Assembly (NCBI GenBank): GCA_022767125.1 | Contig: JALEPZ010000074.1 | Location: 1 to 52,660, forward strand | Length of the DNA stretch: 52,660 nucleotides | DNA from: Phocaeicola plebeius | Lineage (GTDB): Bacteria > Bacteroidota > Bacteroidia > Bacteroidales > Bacteroidaceae | Reading direction: 5' to 3' | Shown here: positions 32,847-42,600 of the stretch, in pieces | Position numbering within the stretch: the first letter of the stretch is position 1 | Layout of the letters: the number at the start of each line of letters is the position of its first letter | Notes under the pieces: model-generated | Database searches by the model: none | Seen by the model: the letters and a program-made list of their open reading frames with translations, nothing else | Told to the model about the DNA's origin: nothing | Made by a program: the position numbers and the translations under genes

Positions 32847-32982
32847 CCCCCCAGACTGTCCGAGAATTGTTTTCCGCTTTCCTTTTTTCCCTGTCATTTC
32901 GAACGAAGTGAGAAATCTGTTAGCGTAAAGTGGATGAATTCAGATGCTTCACTCCGTTCAGCATGACAGTTGGATAGGTGGC
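32847..32982 (-). repeat. Palindromic intergenic repeat, copy F (reverse, truncated)
   Basis: The reverse-oriented copy begins CCCCCCAGACTGTCCGAGAA and ends at TTGGATAGGTGGC, lacking the outer left tip. It lies 26 bases from the stop of the AAA-ATPase gene and may terminate it. Confidence 0.82.
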
Positions 32983-33008
32983 ACGTCAGATTTCCGCCGA
33001 ATCGGTCG

Positions 33009-34574
33009 TCATTTTTCTATCTCCCAATCGGAGAGGGTGTGACGTTCGGAGTCAAAGTTGATGCCGACCTTGACCACCGGCAGGTGGCAGAGGGCGAACC
33101 TGGAGGCATAGTCTTTCCGGTGAATCTGCTCCATCGCTGTACGGGCATCCTTGTTGAGCTTCAGCTCGAACAGGTAGAGGGTAGTGTCGGTGCGCATCAC
33201 GACATCCACACGGCCGGTAGGCGTATGAATCTCCACATCGGCAAAATAATCGGAGAGCAGGGTGAAGATGATATACAGCACCTGCTGGTAATGGCCTTCA
33301 GAATGGGCATCATGGCAGTAAGGTACTGTGCCGAGGAAGGTCTGCAGGAGCCTGAGCATACCATCTACGTCCTCTTCTGCAAGGCGTCTGGCCATGTTGC
33401 GTGCCGTATTGTTCACCACCAGTGTATTGGTATGGACGTAAGCGGGTACGAGCGCTTTGGTCAGTCCGATCCGCACCTCCTTGTTGGGGAGGCCGAGCGT
33501 GTAGCTGCGGAATTTCTTGTCATAGTCCTTGATGGTGATATACCCGCTCTGGTAGAGCAGGGGCATGATGGTGGTCATGCCCTCTGTTGGGGCATCGAAG
33601 TCATCGACACTCCCTTCCATCCGGGTCATGTCAGCAGGAAGCGCATGGAACTGCCGCATCATTTCGACGAGGTAGGTCGGTGTGCCCGAGGCGAACCAGT
33701 AGCTGTTCAGGTCGCGGTCCTGCAGGGCGTTGAGCAGGCTGAAGGGGTTGAAGATGTCGGGGGAAGGCCAGGTGAAGTGATAGCCGTCATATTGCTGCTT
33801 CAGCTGGGCGACGGCTTCTTCCATCGTCCATCCGTTGGCGGTGGCCAGTTGCTCAATATAGTCCTGCATTTCCGTCAGCATCTCCTCCTCCGTGATGCCG
33901 CACAGGCCGGCGTAATCAGGATTCATCGAGATGTTCTTCAGGTTGTTGAGTTCGCTGAAGATGCTGAGTTGCGAGAATTTGGTGATGCCGGTAAGGAAGA
34001 CGAACCTCAGGTAAGGGTCGGAATCTTTCAGAGGCGAAAAGAAGTTGCGCATCACGTTGCGAAGCACCGGCAACGACTGTTCTTCATGCACCACGTCGAG
34101 CAGCGGGGCATCGTATTCATCAATGAGTACCACCACCTGTCTGCCTGTCTTCTTATAGACATTGACAATCAGGTCGGACATCCGCATATTGGCATCCTGT
34201 ATGTCCGACGAAAGGCCAAATCGTTTCTCGTTCTGTTCCAGGATATAGAGCAGGTAGCGTTCCAGCTGCTCCTTTTCCATGTGTTTGCCCGATGCCATGC
34301 TGAAGTGCAGCACAGGATATGCTGTCCATTCCTTCTCCACACGTTCGATGAAGAGTCCCTTGAACAAATCTTTCTGTCCCTCGAAATAGGACTTGATGGT
34401 GGAGATGAGCAAGGACTTGCCGAACCGGCGCGGACGGCTCAGGAAAATGTAGTTGCTGAGGTGTATCATGTTCCAGATATACTCCGTCTTGTCAATGTAG
34501 AGCATATCGTTGGTGATGATTTTCTCAAATGTCTGAATGCCTACGGGCAGTCGCTTCAGTGGCTTCTTTTCCAT
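33009..34574 (-). CDS. AAA-ATPase-like protein with PD-(D/E)XK domain, 521 aa
   Basis: The N-terminal part opens with PVGIQTFEKIITNDMLYIDKT and has a P-loop-like FLSRPRRFGKSLLIS and a Walker B-like VVVLIDEYDAPLLD. This matches the AAA-ATPase-like family PF09820. The C terminus has the PD-(D/E)XK-like nuclease fold pattern GRVDVVMRTDTTLYLFELK of PF08011. Large sets of such paralogues occur in Bacteroides and their role is unproven; defence or mobile-element functions have been considered. It is monocistronic, with its own consensus promoter. No toxin, methylase or other partner gene is beside it. Confidence 0.88.
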   Translation of the reverse strand: MEKKPLKRLPVGIQTFEKIITNDMLYIDKTEYIWNMIHLSNYIFLSRPRRFGKSLLISTIKSYFEGQKDLFKGLFIERVEKEWTAYPVLHFSMASGKHMEKEQLERYLLYILEQNEKRFGLSSDIQDANMRMSDLIVNVYKKTGRQVVVLIDEYDAPLLDVVHEEQSLPVLRNVMRNFFSPLKDSDPYLRFVFLTGITKFSQLSIFSELNNLKNISMNPDYAGLCGITEEEMLTEMQDYIEQLATANGWTMEEAVAQLKQQYDGYHFTWPSPDIFNPFSLLNALQDRDLNSYWFASGTPTYLVEMMRQFHALPADMTRMEGSVDDFDAPTEGMTTIMPLLYQSGYITIKDYDKKFRSYTLGLPNKEVRIGLTKALVPAYVHTNTLVVNNTARNMARRLAEEDVDGMLRLLQTFLGTVPYCHDAHSEGHYQQVLYIIFTLLSDYFADVEIHTPTGRVDVVMRTDTTLYLFELKLNKDARTAMEQIHRKDYASRFALCHLPVVKVGINFDSERHTLSDWEIEK

Positions 34575-34606
34575 GTGATGCAGAGATTATACAGTTGTCA
34601 ACGAAG

Positions 34607-34638
34607 CAAAGTTACGTTATTCTATCCATATCTCCAAA
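34607..34638 (-). promoter_or_regulatory. Promoter of the AAA-ATPase-like gene
   Basis: On the minus strand TTTG (34635-34638) and TAACTTTG (34607-34614) are 20 nt apart. Confidence 0.8.
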
Positions 34639-34677
34639 ATATATATAGGTGTCATTCGTCTTCGTCTGTCCGAAAAC

Positions 34678-34731
34678 CGAAAAAAAAGGTATCGGCCTAT
34701 ACATACCTTTTGAAGGGATAGGCCGATACCT
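34678..34731 (-). terminator. Intrinsic terminator of the fucosidase gene
   Basis: AGGTATCGGCCTAT (34687-34700) pairs perfectly with ATAGGCCGATACCT (34718-34731), 14 bp with a 17-base loop. On the minus strand a run of eight T follows. Confidence 0.9.
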
Positions 34732-34753
34732 GGGCGATGGCGGGAGGTAGCTT

Positions 34754-36118
34754 CTAATTGCTTGAAACCACTTGGCCTTCTCCGCGATAGAGTTTTACAG
34801 GGCCGTCCAACAGGACAGCGATGACGGTAATCTGTGGGTCGAGCGCCTGGTCGGGAACGTCAATGTACAGGTTGCCCGGTACGCTGCTCCAGTAGCTCTT
34901 GTTGTGGATGCGGTAGTTCAGCATCTGTCCACTGCCGACCACCCACACCCGGTTCACCTTGTTCACCAATCCTTTCACTTCGATGGGACCGTTGGGCCGG
35001 TAGGGCAGGTAGAGGTAGAGGATGTCGCCGCCCTTGTTCAGCGTGGAATACCCTTGGAAATGCTCCATCGGTATGCCGGCGCGGGTGTCGTAGATAGCTT
35101 CCTTGTGCTTGCTGGTCCAGCGGCCGAATTCCTTCAGGATGGCTACCTGTTCGTCGGGCAGGGTTCCGTCTTCTTTGGGACCCATGTCGAGCAGCAGGTT
35201 GCCTCCCATGCTCAGGCAGTCCACGAAGGTGCGGAGCAGGATATGGGGTGTCTTGTAGTTATGGTCGGTCTGCTGGAAGCCCCACGAGTCGTTCATCGTC
35301 AGACACAGTTCCCAGTAGCGGTCTTTGGGACGTACCACCGGCACTCCCTGTTCGGGGGTGGCATAGTCTCCGTAACCTTGGATGCGTGAGTTCACAATCA
35401 CGTTCTTGTTGCCCGAACGCAACAGGTCGATGATGCCTTTCGAGTTCCATGCCTCGGCCGATTGTTCCCAGTCGCCGTCGAACCAGTAGAGGTCGGGCTT
35501 CCAGGTCCGGTTCAGCTCTCCCAGCTGGGCAAAATTGAAATCCACGAAGCGCTTCCACCGCTGCGGGTCGTCCTTGTAGCGCGTTTCTGTCCGTGTCTTG
35601 TTCGGGTAGTCGGGGTGCGACCAGTCCAGCAGCGAATAGTAGAAGCCCAGCTTCAGTCCCTGCTTGCGCACTTCTTTCACGAACGGATCCACCAGGTCGC
35701 GTTTGGCCGGTGTGCTTTTCACGGTACTCAGGGCCCCTGCCTGGGTGTCCCATAATGCCACTCCATCGTGGTGCTTGGTGGTGATGACGGTGTATTTCGC
35801 ACCGCTCTCCTTGATCAGTTGTACCCACTGTTTAGGGTCGTATTTCGAGGCAGTGAAACCTTCCGCCTGTTTCATGTACTCTTCGTAAGGCAGGTAGTTG
35901 TTGAAGAACGACCAGCTCTCCGATACGCCGTTCACGGCATAGATACCCCAGTGGATGAAGATGCCCAGTTTGGCGTGGTCGAACCATTCCATTCGTTGTT
36001 CCTTTTGTGCCTCCGTTTCTTGTGTGGCGGAGGTTCCCGGCAGATTCTGCGCCGGAAGACTCGCTGTGCCCAGTGCTGCACACAGCAAGATGGCTGATGC
36101 TTGATAAGAGAATTTCAT
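34754..36118 (-). CDS. GH29 alpha-L-fucosidase, exported, 454 aa
   Basis: The enzyme releases terminal L-fucose from glycans. A signal peptide (MKFSYQASAILLCAALG..., cleavage after LPAQ) exports it. The GH29 core shows EWFDHAKLGIFIHWGIYAV, YTVITTKHHDGVALW and the nucleophile motif LYWFDGDWE, where Asp214 is the likely nucleophile. The C-terminal part is a beta-sandwich-like stretch. It has its own promoter box (36154-36161) and terminator, and no susCD genes touch it, so it is a single-gene unit rather than part of a locus. Mucin or host glycan fucose is a likely target for a gut organism. Confidence 0.92.
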   Translation of the reverse strand: MKFSYQASAILLCAALGTASLPAQNLPGTSATQETEAQKEQRMEWFDHAKLGIFIHWGIYAVNGVSESWSFFNNYLPYEEYMKQAEGFTASKYDPKQWVQLIKESGAKYTVITTKHHDGVALWDTQAGALSTVKSTPAKRDLVDPFVKEVRKQGLKLGFYYSLLDWSHPDYPNKTRTETRYKDDPQRWKRFVDFNFAQLGELNRTWKPDLYWFDGDWEQSAEAWNSKGIIDLLRSGNKNVIVNSRIQGYGDYATPEQGVPVVRPKDRYWELCLTMNDSWGFQQTDHNYKTPHILLRTFVDCLSMGGNLLLDMGPKEDGTLPDEQVAILKEFGRWTSKHKEAIYDTRAGIPMEHFQGYSTLNKGGDILYLYLPYRPNGPIEVKGLVNKVNRVWVVGSGQMLNYRIHNKSYWSSVPGNLYIDVPDQALDPQITVIAVLLDGPVKLYRGEGQVVSSN

Positions 36119-36153
36119 GTTTTCCTTATGGGTTTGATGGGTTAGTATGGCTA

Positions 36154-36161
36154 CAAATATA
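36154..36161 (-). promoter_or_regulatory. -7 box of the fucosidase gene
   Basis: TATATTTG on the minus strand matches TAnnTTTG, 36 bases before the start codon. Confidence 0.65.
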
Positions 36162-36193
36162 CGGCTTATCCCTGAGAATGCGAAATTTTTTTC

Positions 36194-36224
36194 TTGGTTA
36201 TTTCGAAAGGTTTCCCTATCTTTG
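36194..36224 (+). promoter_or_regulatory. Promoter of the queuosine operon
   Basis: TTG (36194-36196) lies 20 nt before TATCTTTG (36217-36224), a perfect -7 box. Confidence 0.7.
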
Positions 36225-36230
36225 CGCCTG

Positions 36231-36306
36231 ATTTGCGAATCAGACGCTGTCTGCCGTTGGCAGGCCGCCGTGTATTCCAGGAAACCACGTAAAAAACAAG
36301 AAAAAA
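36231..36306 (+). promoter_or_regulatory. Structured leader of the queuosine operon
   Basis: The roughly 76-base untranslated leader can form alternative hairpins: CAGAC/GTCTG, CTGCC/GGCAG (sharing bases, so mutually exclusive), then CGTG...CACG closed over a loop with TTC/GAA, followed by TAAAAAACAAG. The hairpin plus A-rich tail recalls a preQ1-I riboswitch, but the loop lacks a clear partner for the tail and the consensus is not met. Regulatory function is inferred. Confidence 0.35.
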
Positions 36307-36996
36307 ATGAAAAATGAACAATGCGTATCGGTGCCCTTTATGGTTTTGGGCATTGTGTTTTGTGTCTGCTTGGTAGCAGCCAATCTGTTAGAAACCAAAG
36401 TGATTCAACTTGGCCCTGTGTCGGTGACGGCCGGTCTGATTGTATTCCCCGTATCGTACATTATCAACGACTGCATTGCCGAGGTCTGGGGCTTCCGCAA
36501 GGCGCGGCTGATTATCTGGATGGGCTTTCTCATGAACTTCATGGTGGTGGCCATGGGGCAGTTGGCCGTGTGGTTGCCGGCGGCTCCTTTCTGGCAAGGG
36601 GAAGAGGCGTTCAATTTCGTGTTCGGCTTGGCTCCCCGCATCGCTGTGGCCAGTCTGCTGGCCTTTTTGGTGGGGTCGTTCATCAATGCCTACGTGATGA
36701 GCCGCATGAAAGTGGCTTCTGCCGGCAGGCATTTTTCGCTTCGGGCCATTTTGTCGACGGTGGCCGGCGAGGGGGCGGATTCCTTGATTTTCTTTCCGCT
36801 GGCTTTCGGCGGACTGATGCCGGCCGATGAGTTGGGGAAGATGATGCTGGTGCAGGTGATTCTCAAGACACTCTACGAGGTGGTTGTATTGCCCGTGACC
36901 ATCCGGGTGGTGAAGTTCATCAAGCGGATGGAAGGTACCGATGTATATGATCAGCATATTTCATACAACATATTAAAGATAAACGAGATAGCATGA
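36307..36996 (+). CDS. yhhQ: YhhQ/DUF165 queuosine-precursor transporter, 229 aa
   Basis: The protein has about six membrane helices and the family features [40 protein letters not shown] and [14 protein letters not shown]. YhhQ imports queuosine precursors such as preQ0 and preQ1 across the inner membrane. Its stop overlaps the queC start (ATGATG at 36993), so it is first in a coupled operon with queC and queF. The operon therefore combines uptake with synthesis of preQ1. Confidence 0.93.
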   Translation: MKNEQCVSVPFMVLGIVFCVCLVAANLLETKVIQLGPVSVTAGLIVFPVSYIINDCIAEVWGFRKARLIIWMGFLMNFMVVAMGQLAVWLPAAPFWQGEEAFNFVFGLAPRIAVASLLAFLVGSFINAYVMSRMKVASAGRHFSLRAILSTVAGEGADSLIFFPLAFGGLMPADELGKMMLVQVILKTLYEVVVLPVTIRVVKFIKRMEGTDVYDQHISYNILKINEIA

Positions 36997-37652
36997 TGAA
37001 AAAAGACGTCGCTTTGGTGGTGTTCAGCGGAGGCCAGGACTCTACCACTTGCCTGTTCTGGGCAAAGAAGCGTTTCAAACAAGTAGTGGCTCTCAGTTTT
37101 ACGTATGGGCAGAAGCATGTGAAGGAAGTGGAAATGGCCCGCGAAATTGCCCGCAAGGCGGGAGTGGAATTTCACGTCATGGACGTGCCCTTCATCGCTC
37201 AGCTGGGCAGCAATGCGCTGACCGATGCGTCGGTGAAGATGGACGAGGAGTGTCCGGAAGGTTCTTGGCCCAATACGTTTGTCCCCGGGCGCAACCTGTT
37301 CTTCTTGAGCATTGCGGCGGTGTTTGCCCGCGAACGGGGCATCCATCACCTGGTGGTAGGGGTTTCGCAGACAGATTTCAGCGGTTACCCCGACTGTCGC
37401 GACGCGTTTGTCAAGAGCATGAACGTGACGCTGAACCTGGCGTTGGAGGAACCGTTTGTCATCCATACCCCGCTGATGTGGCTCGACAAGGCGGAAACGT
37501 GGGCCTTGGCCGACGAACTGGGCGTGATGGATCTGGTGCGCAACGAGACGCTGACCTGCTACAACGGCATCCCGGGCGACGGGTGCGGGCATTGTCCGGC
37601 CTGCAAGTTGCGCCGTGAAGGTCTGGAAGCCTATCTGGATGGAAAATGGTAA
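36993..37652 (+). CDS. queC: 7-cyano-7-deazaguanine synthase, 219 aa
   Basis: QueC converts 7-carboxy-7-deazaguanine to preQ0 using ATP and ammonia. The P-loop-like [16 protein letters not shown] at the N terminus and the zinc site [15 protein letters not shown] near the C terminus are intact, as are [14 protein letters not shown] and [11 protein letters not shown]. ATGs at 36993 and 36996 are both possible; the first overlaps the yhhQ stop. queF follows with its start 19 bases after the queC stop. Confidence 0.96.
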   Translation: MMKKDVALVVFSGGQDSTTCLFWAKKRFKQVVALSFTYGQKHVKEVEMAREIARKAGVEFHVMDVPFIAQLGSNALTDASVKMDEECPEGSWPNTFVPGRNLFFLSIAAVFARERGIHHLVVGVSQTDFSGYPDCRDAFVKSMNVTLNLALEEPFVIHTPLMWLDKAETWALADELGVMDLVRNETLTCYNGIPGDGCGHCPACKLRREGLEAYLDGKW

Positions 37653-37671
37653 TGAATTGATAGAAGAAAGT

Positions 37672-38136
37672 ATGGAACGAAAAGATGAACTGACGGTGTT
37701 GGGACGCAAGACCGAGTACAAGCAGGATTATGCGCCAGAGGTGCTGGAGGCTTTTCAGAACAAGCATCCCGAAAACGATTACTGGGTGCGATTCAACTGT
37801 CCGGAATTTACGAGCCTGTGTCCCATCACCGGACAGCCGGATTTCGCGGAAATCCGCATCAACTATTTGCCCGACCAGAAGATGGTGGAAAGCAAGAGCC
37901 TGAAACTGTATCTGTTCAGTTTCCGCAACCACGGGGACTTCCACGAGGACTGTGTGAACATCATCATGAAGGACCTCATCCGCCTGATGGACCCCAAGTA
38001 CATTGAGGTGACGGGCTATTTCACGCCCCGTGGCGGCATTTCCATCTACCCGTACTGCAACTACGGCCGCCCCGGTACCCCCTACGAGGAGCTGGCGGCG
38101 TACCGGATGCGGAACCGGTTCCTGAACGACCGGTAG
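37672..38136 (+). CDS. queF: preQ0 reductase, 154 aa
   Basis: QueF reduces the nitrile of preQ0 to the aminomethyl group of preQ1 with NADPH. The nucleophile Cys50 and Asp57 sit in [16 protein letters not shown], and the QueF motif [20 protein letters not shown] follows. This is the short (type I) form. The start [11 protein letters not shown] fits relatives and stands after GAAGAAAG; an ATG at 37639 would overlap queC. queD and queE are not in the window. The operon ends at a strong bidirectional terminator. Confidence 0.96.
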   Translation: MERKDELTVLGRKTEYKQDYAPEVLEAFQNKHPENDYWVRFNCPEFTSLCPITGQPDFAEIRINYLPDQKMVESKSLKLYLFSFRNHGDFHEDCVNIIMKDLIRLMDPKYIEVTGYFTPRGGISIYPYCNYGRPGTPYEELAAYRMRNRFLNDR

Positions 38137-38138
38137 GG

Positions 38139-38193
38139 CGAAGATACCGCCTTCTTGTCAGCCAGCCCGACAGACAAGAAGGCAGTATCTTCG
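38139..38193. terminator. Bidirectional terminator between queF and the SusD-like gene
   Basis: A 21-bp stem (38139-38159 with 38173-38193, one mismatch) closes a 13-base loop, with T-rich sequence after it on the plus strand. It begins three bases after the queF stop and ends three bases before the SusD-like stop. Confidence 0.92.
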
Positions 38194-38195
38194 TT

Positions 38196-39602
38196 TTATT
38201 CCTCGATGGCCTTGTTGTTGGCCGTCTCGATGGTGGGGATGGGCCAGGTATAGCCCGACGAAGCAGGGGGGCAGGAGAACTCGGCCGGAGTGCCTTTCTT
38301 CTTGACGAAGGTCTCGCAGCGACGTTTGATGTCGAGTGCCCGGATGGCTTCGCCTACCAGTTCGGCCCTGCGTTCCAGGCAGATGGCTTCTCTGAGTGAG
38401 TCGCCGCTCAGGGTACTCAGGTCAAGCGGGTCATCGGCGGCAGCCAGCGAGCGTCGGCGCACTTGTTCTAAGGCACCGATGGCTTTGTCCTCCTGGCCGG
38501 TCTGCCAGTAGCATTCGGACAGATTGAGCAGCGTCTCGGCATAGCGGAAGACGGGAACCCAGTCGAGGTAGGTGGTCTTGTCCGTAAACTTGGTCAGCAC
38601 ATCCTGGCCGGAGCTGGCAGTGGCAATCAGCGAGCCTGTCCGTGCGTCGGCCGGCAGGTTGTAGAGCGGATAGAGGGGGCTGTGGATGCCGCTTTCGCGA
38701 TCCAGTACCAGCGAGTTGCCGGTCGTGTAGAAATAGCAGGCGGCATATTGGGGACCTCCTCCGTTGTTGGTTCCGTCGAAAGGGAAGGAGAAGATGGACT
38801 CCGTGCAGGAAGGGTTCGACTGGAAAGGAGCCGTTACGTCGGGAGCCAGTTCATATCCCTGTATAGCCTCTCCTTCTTCGATGGCCTGCTGCCACTGTTC
38901 CATCGCCATATAGACGCGCATCCGCAGCATGTGTACGGCGGCCTGGCTGGCCCGGTTGATGCTATAGTCGGCATCGGCGGGCTGGGGCAGGGCCGCATAT
39001 TCCCGGGTATCTTCCAGCACTTGCGCATATACTTCGGCCACAGTGCTCTGCCGCAGGTCGTTGTTGGCGGACGACTTCTCTGCCTTCAGGCGCAAAGGCA
39101 CTGCCAGCGAGGTGCCTCCGTCCAGCATGTAGGGCTTGCCGTAGAGCTGGGTCAGGTAGTAGTAGGACAGTGCCCGGCAGAACTTCACCTCCTGCACATA
39201 CTTGGGATAGCTGTCGCCCACCACTTCGCGGGCCGTTTCCAGGTTCTCCAGCACGGTGTTGGCACTCTGGATGGCCAGATAGGCACCGGTCCATGTCTGG
39301 TAGTTGTCGCGCGTCTCCTTGCCCACCTCCATGTTGTAGGAGAAGGTACACTCGTACCCGTTGCCCGACACGTTGTTCATGTCGTCGCCCATATTCTCGA
39401 TGCAGGCATAGGTCTTGGAGCCGATGAAGGTGTTCTCCTTCATCTGGGTATAGACCCCTTTCACCACCCCTTCGATGCGTTCCGGTGAACTGAAGATGCT
39501 GGTGTCGGTCAGCTGCAGGAAAGGGGTCTTGTCTAAGAATCCGCTGCAGCCGGCTGAAAGGACTGCAGCTGTCAGTGTGAGGAGGATATTGTTCTGTTTC
39601 AT
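38196..39602 (-). CDS. SusD/RagB-family outer-membrane lipoprotein, 468 aa
   Basis: SusD-like proteins sit on the cell surface and close over a SusC transporter to capture ligand. The lipoprotein signal MKQNNILLTLTAAVLSAGC ends in lipobox LSAG-C19. The N-terminal helical repeats (VVKGVYTQMKENTFIG) and the C-terminal LNLSECYWQTGQEDKAIGALEQVRRR and ERRAELVGEAIRALDIKRR motifs are typical. It follows its SusC partner by 15 bases. No glycoside hydrolase, sulfatase or peptidase lies in the unit, so the ligand is unknown. The length is slightly short for the family. Confidence 0.93.
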   Translation of the reverse strand: MKQNNILLTLTAAVLSAGCSGFLDKTPFLQLTDTSIFSSPERIEGVVKGVYTQMKENTFIGSKTYACIENMGDDMNNVSGNGYECTFSYNMEVGKETRDNYQTWTGAYLAIQSANTVLENLETAREVVGDSYPKYVQEVKFCRALSYYYLTQLYGKPYMLDGGTSLAVPLRLKAEKSSANNDLRQSTVAEVYAQVLEDTREYAALPQPADADYSINRASQAAVHMLRMRVYMAMEQWQQAIEEGEAIQGYELAPDVTAPFQSNPSCTESIFSFPFDGTNNGGGPQYAACYFYTTGNSLVLDRESGIHSPLYPLYNLPADARTGSLIATASSGQDVLTKFTDKTTYLDWVPVFRYAETLLNLSECYWQTGQEDKAIGALEQVRRRSLAAADDPLDLSTLSGDSLREAICLERRAELVGEAIRALDIKRRCETFVKKKGTPAEFSCPPASSGYTWPIPTIETANNKAIEE

Positions 39603-39617
39603 ACGATAGGAATCTGG

Positions 39618-42600
39618 TTAGAAAGTGATGTTGGTGCCGAAAGTGAATACGCGCGCCTGCGGCATGGTGTTCTTGTCGATGCCGGCCTGCAGGTTGGCCA
39701 GCGAGGAGGTCGTGCTGTTGCCGTAAAGGCTGGCTTCGGGGTCCAGTCCCGAGTAGCCGGTCAGCACGAAGAGGTTCTGTGCCTGAGCATAGACCCGCAG
39801 GGAGCTGATGCCGCACCGCCAGCCGGAGGTGCGGAAGGTATAGCCTATCACTACCTGCTTCAGCCGCAGGTAGTCGCCCTTCTCTACCCAGTCGCTGATC
39901 GGCTTGGCCGAACCGTTGGAGTAGTTGTCGCCATAGATGGGCCGTGCATATTTGGCCGCTGTCCGCTCCGGTGTCCAGTATTTTTCCAGCACGTCGGTCG
40001 TATTGTTCCAGTAGCGCATGTCGCTGCAGGTGGCGGTGGTGCCATTGTAGAGGTGGTTCCCTCCGGCATATTGCAGCAGGACGGTGAGGTCGAATCCTTT
40101 GTATTTCAGGTGGTGGGCCCATCCTCCGTAGTAGGTGGGCAGCGTCCCTCCGCAGCGGGTAGGCTGCAGGTTGCTTTCCTTGCACACCGTGCCGTCGCGA
40201 TAGTAGAACTTGTCGGCTCCCTTTTCATACATGCAGAGTGCCTCCCGCCCGTTCTTGTCGATGAAGATGCGTCGGCCGCTTTCGGGGTCGATGCCTCGGG
40301 TCGGGTAGAGGTACAGTTGTCCGATGGAGTAGCCGGGCAGGGTGATGTTGTACATGCCCGAAGTCAGTTCGGTCACCCCGTCGGCCAGCGAGAGCACGCG
40401 GTTGCGCGTCGTGGTGAGGTTCAGCGAAGTGTTCCAGGAGAAATCCTTGGTCTGGACGAGGGTGGCAGCAAGGCCCAGCTCGATGCCGCTGTTCCGCATG
40501 GAGCCGGCATTGGTGGTGATGGCATTGCCCGGAATGCCCAATGACGAGGCGACCGGCAAGGCCAGGATCAGGTCGGTGGAGGTGTTGCGGTAGTAGTCGA
40601 ACTCCACTTCGATGTTCTTCCACAGCGTGGCACTGAAGCCGATGTCCAGCTTTTCGGAGGTCTCCCATTTCAGGTGCTGGTCGTCGGCTATCTGGCCCAG
40701 CACGTAGGCACCGCTGTTGCCGTAATAGGAGCTGAGATAGTAGGACCAGGCGGCATAGTCGCCTACATCGGTGTTGCCTACCCGTCCCCAGCTGCCTTTG
40801 AGCTTCAGCTCGCTGACCACAGGCCGTATCTTCTCCCAGAACTTCTCGGCAGAGATGCGCCAGGCCGCCGACACACCGCCGAAATTGCCCCAGCGGTTCT
40901 GTCGGCTCAAGGCCGAGAAGCCGTCGCGGCGTCCGTTCAGCGAGAGCAGATAGCGGCTCTCGTAGTCGTAGTTCAGCCGTATGAAGTAGGAGAGCAAGGC
41001 ACTCTCGGTGATGTTGTTGCCGTCGGCATCGGTGGTGCCCCACGCTCCCTGGTAGGTGGTATAGGCATTGTCTAACAGTGTCGTGCGGCGGGCTCCCCAG
41101 CGGTTGAGGTGCTTCTTGGTGCTTTCCTCGCCCAGCAGGAGGTCGAACGAATGTCCCTTCCACGAGAAGAGCCAGTTGGCGGTATTGGTCCATGTCTGCA
41201 GGGTGCGCTTGGTCGAGTGGTTGCTCACCCTTCCGTTCTCATAGTCGCCGTAAACGATGGCGTTGCGGAAGTCGGTATCGTCGATGTGGTTGTAGTCCAT
41301 GCCGTATTGGCTGCGCAGTGTCACTCCCTTCCAGGGCTTCACTTCGACATAGGCATGGCTCAGGAAACGGAGAATCTCCGACTGGACGCGGCTGCGGTAG
41401 TAGAGCAGTCCGGCCGGATTGGTATAGGTATTATAATAGGTGTTGTTGCCCCGTCCTATCCTGTGTCCCTCTTCGTAGGGGGTGCCGTCTTCGCGCCAGG
41501 CAGGGATATTGGTGGGGAGCACCAAGGCCAGACGGGTGAATCCCTCGATCATGTTCTGGTTGCCCTGACGCGCCCGGTCGGCATACTCGGTCTGCGAGTT
41601 CGAGGCATTCACGCTGCCGCCTATTTTCAGATAAGGAGTGGCCTGGACCTGGCCGTTGGCGTTCATGACGAAGCGTTCGTACTTGTCGCCCTTCATGATG
41701 CCTTTCTGGTGGGTGTAGTTGCCCGACAGGTAGAATTGGCTTTTCTCCGTCCCTCCTTCTACCGATACGGTGTGATGGTGCTGGATGCCGGTCTGGAACA
41801 CCTCGTCGGCCCAGTTCGTATCGACCGGTGTGCCGTCGGAGCGGTACATCATGTTGAAGGCCTTGGTGTCGCCGGTCATCACCCGGTTGGCGGTCAGGTC
41901 GTAGTGGGCCGTGCCGTAGCGGTTCTCAACGGCCTGGTTCTTGAAGTCGGTGTATTGCTGGGCGTTCATGATGTCGAAGAACTTGGAACGCATGGAGACA
42001 CCCACCCATCCGTTGTAGGCCACCCGCGACTTCCCCTTGCTGCCTTGCCGGGTGGTGATCAGGATGACCCCGTTGGCCGCACGCGATCCGTAGAGGGCTG
42101 CTGCGGCGGCATCCTTCAGCACTTCCATCGAGAGCACGTCCGAGGGGTTGAGGTCTGCCATGGGGTTGGAGTTGCCTGCATAGGAGCCGTTGGAAGTCTC
42201 TACCGGAACGCCGTCTATCACATAGAGGGGCTGGGTGCCCGAAGTGATGGAGCTGACTCCCCGCACACGCACCACCGGCGATTCGCCTACCCCTGCCGAG
42301 GGAGTCAGCAGATAGACACCGGCGGCCCGTCCCTGCAGGGCTTGGTCGATGGAGTTGACCGGCTGTTCCTTCAGTGCGTCGCTCTTGACCGAAGCGACCG
42401 AGGTGGTGAGGCTGCGCTTGGTCTGTGTGCCGTAAGCCACCACCACCACATCGTCCAGGTCGATGGAGGCACTCGCCAAGCGTACATTGATTTCGGTACG
42501 TCCTTTCACGGCCACCGATACCGGCTGCATCCCCACATAGCTGAAGACCAGCACGCCGTCGGAGGCCGCACGAAGCGAATACCGTCCGTTGAGGTCGGTG

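Noticed and set aside
32501..32850. CRISPR array or integration-site cassette
   Set aside because: The short ATGACA-type repeats are irregular, have no unique spacers of constant length and no cas or integrase gene nearby.
33009..34574. AAA-ATPase-like gene as part of a multi-gene defence system
   Set aside because: It has its own promoter, and its neighbours are nth, a repeat and a fucosidase; no partner gene supports a defence island.
36231..36306. Firm call of a preQ1-I riboswitch
   Set aside because: The hairpin and A-rich tail are suggestive, but the loop does not contain the expected partner of the tail; kept only as a candidate leader.
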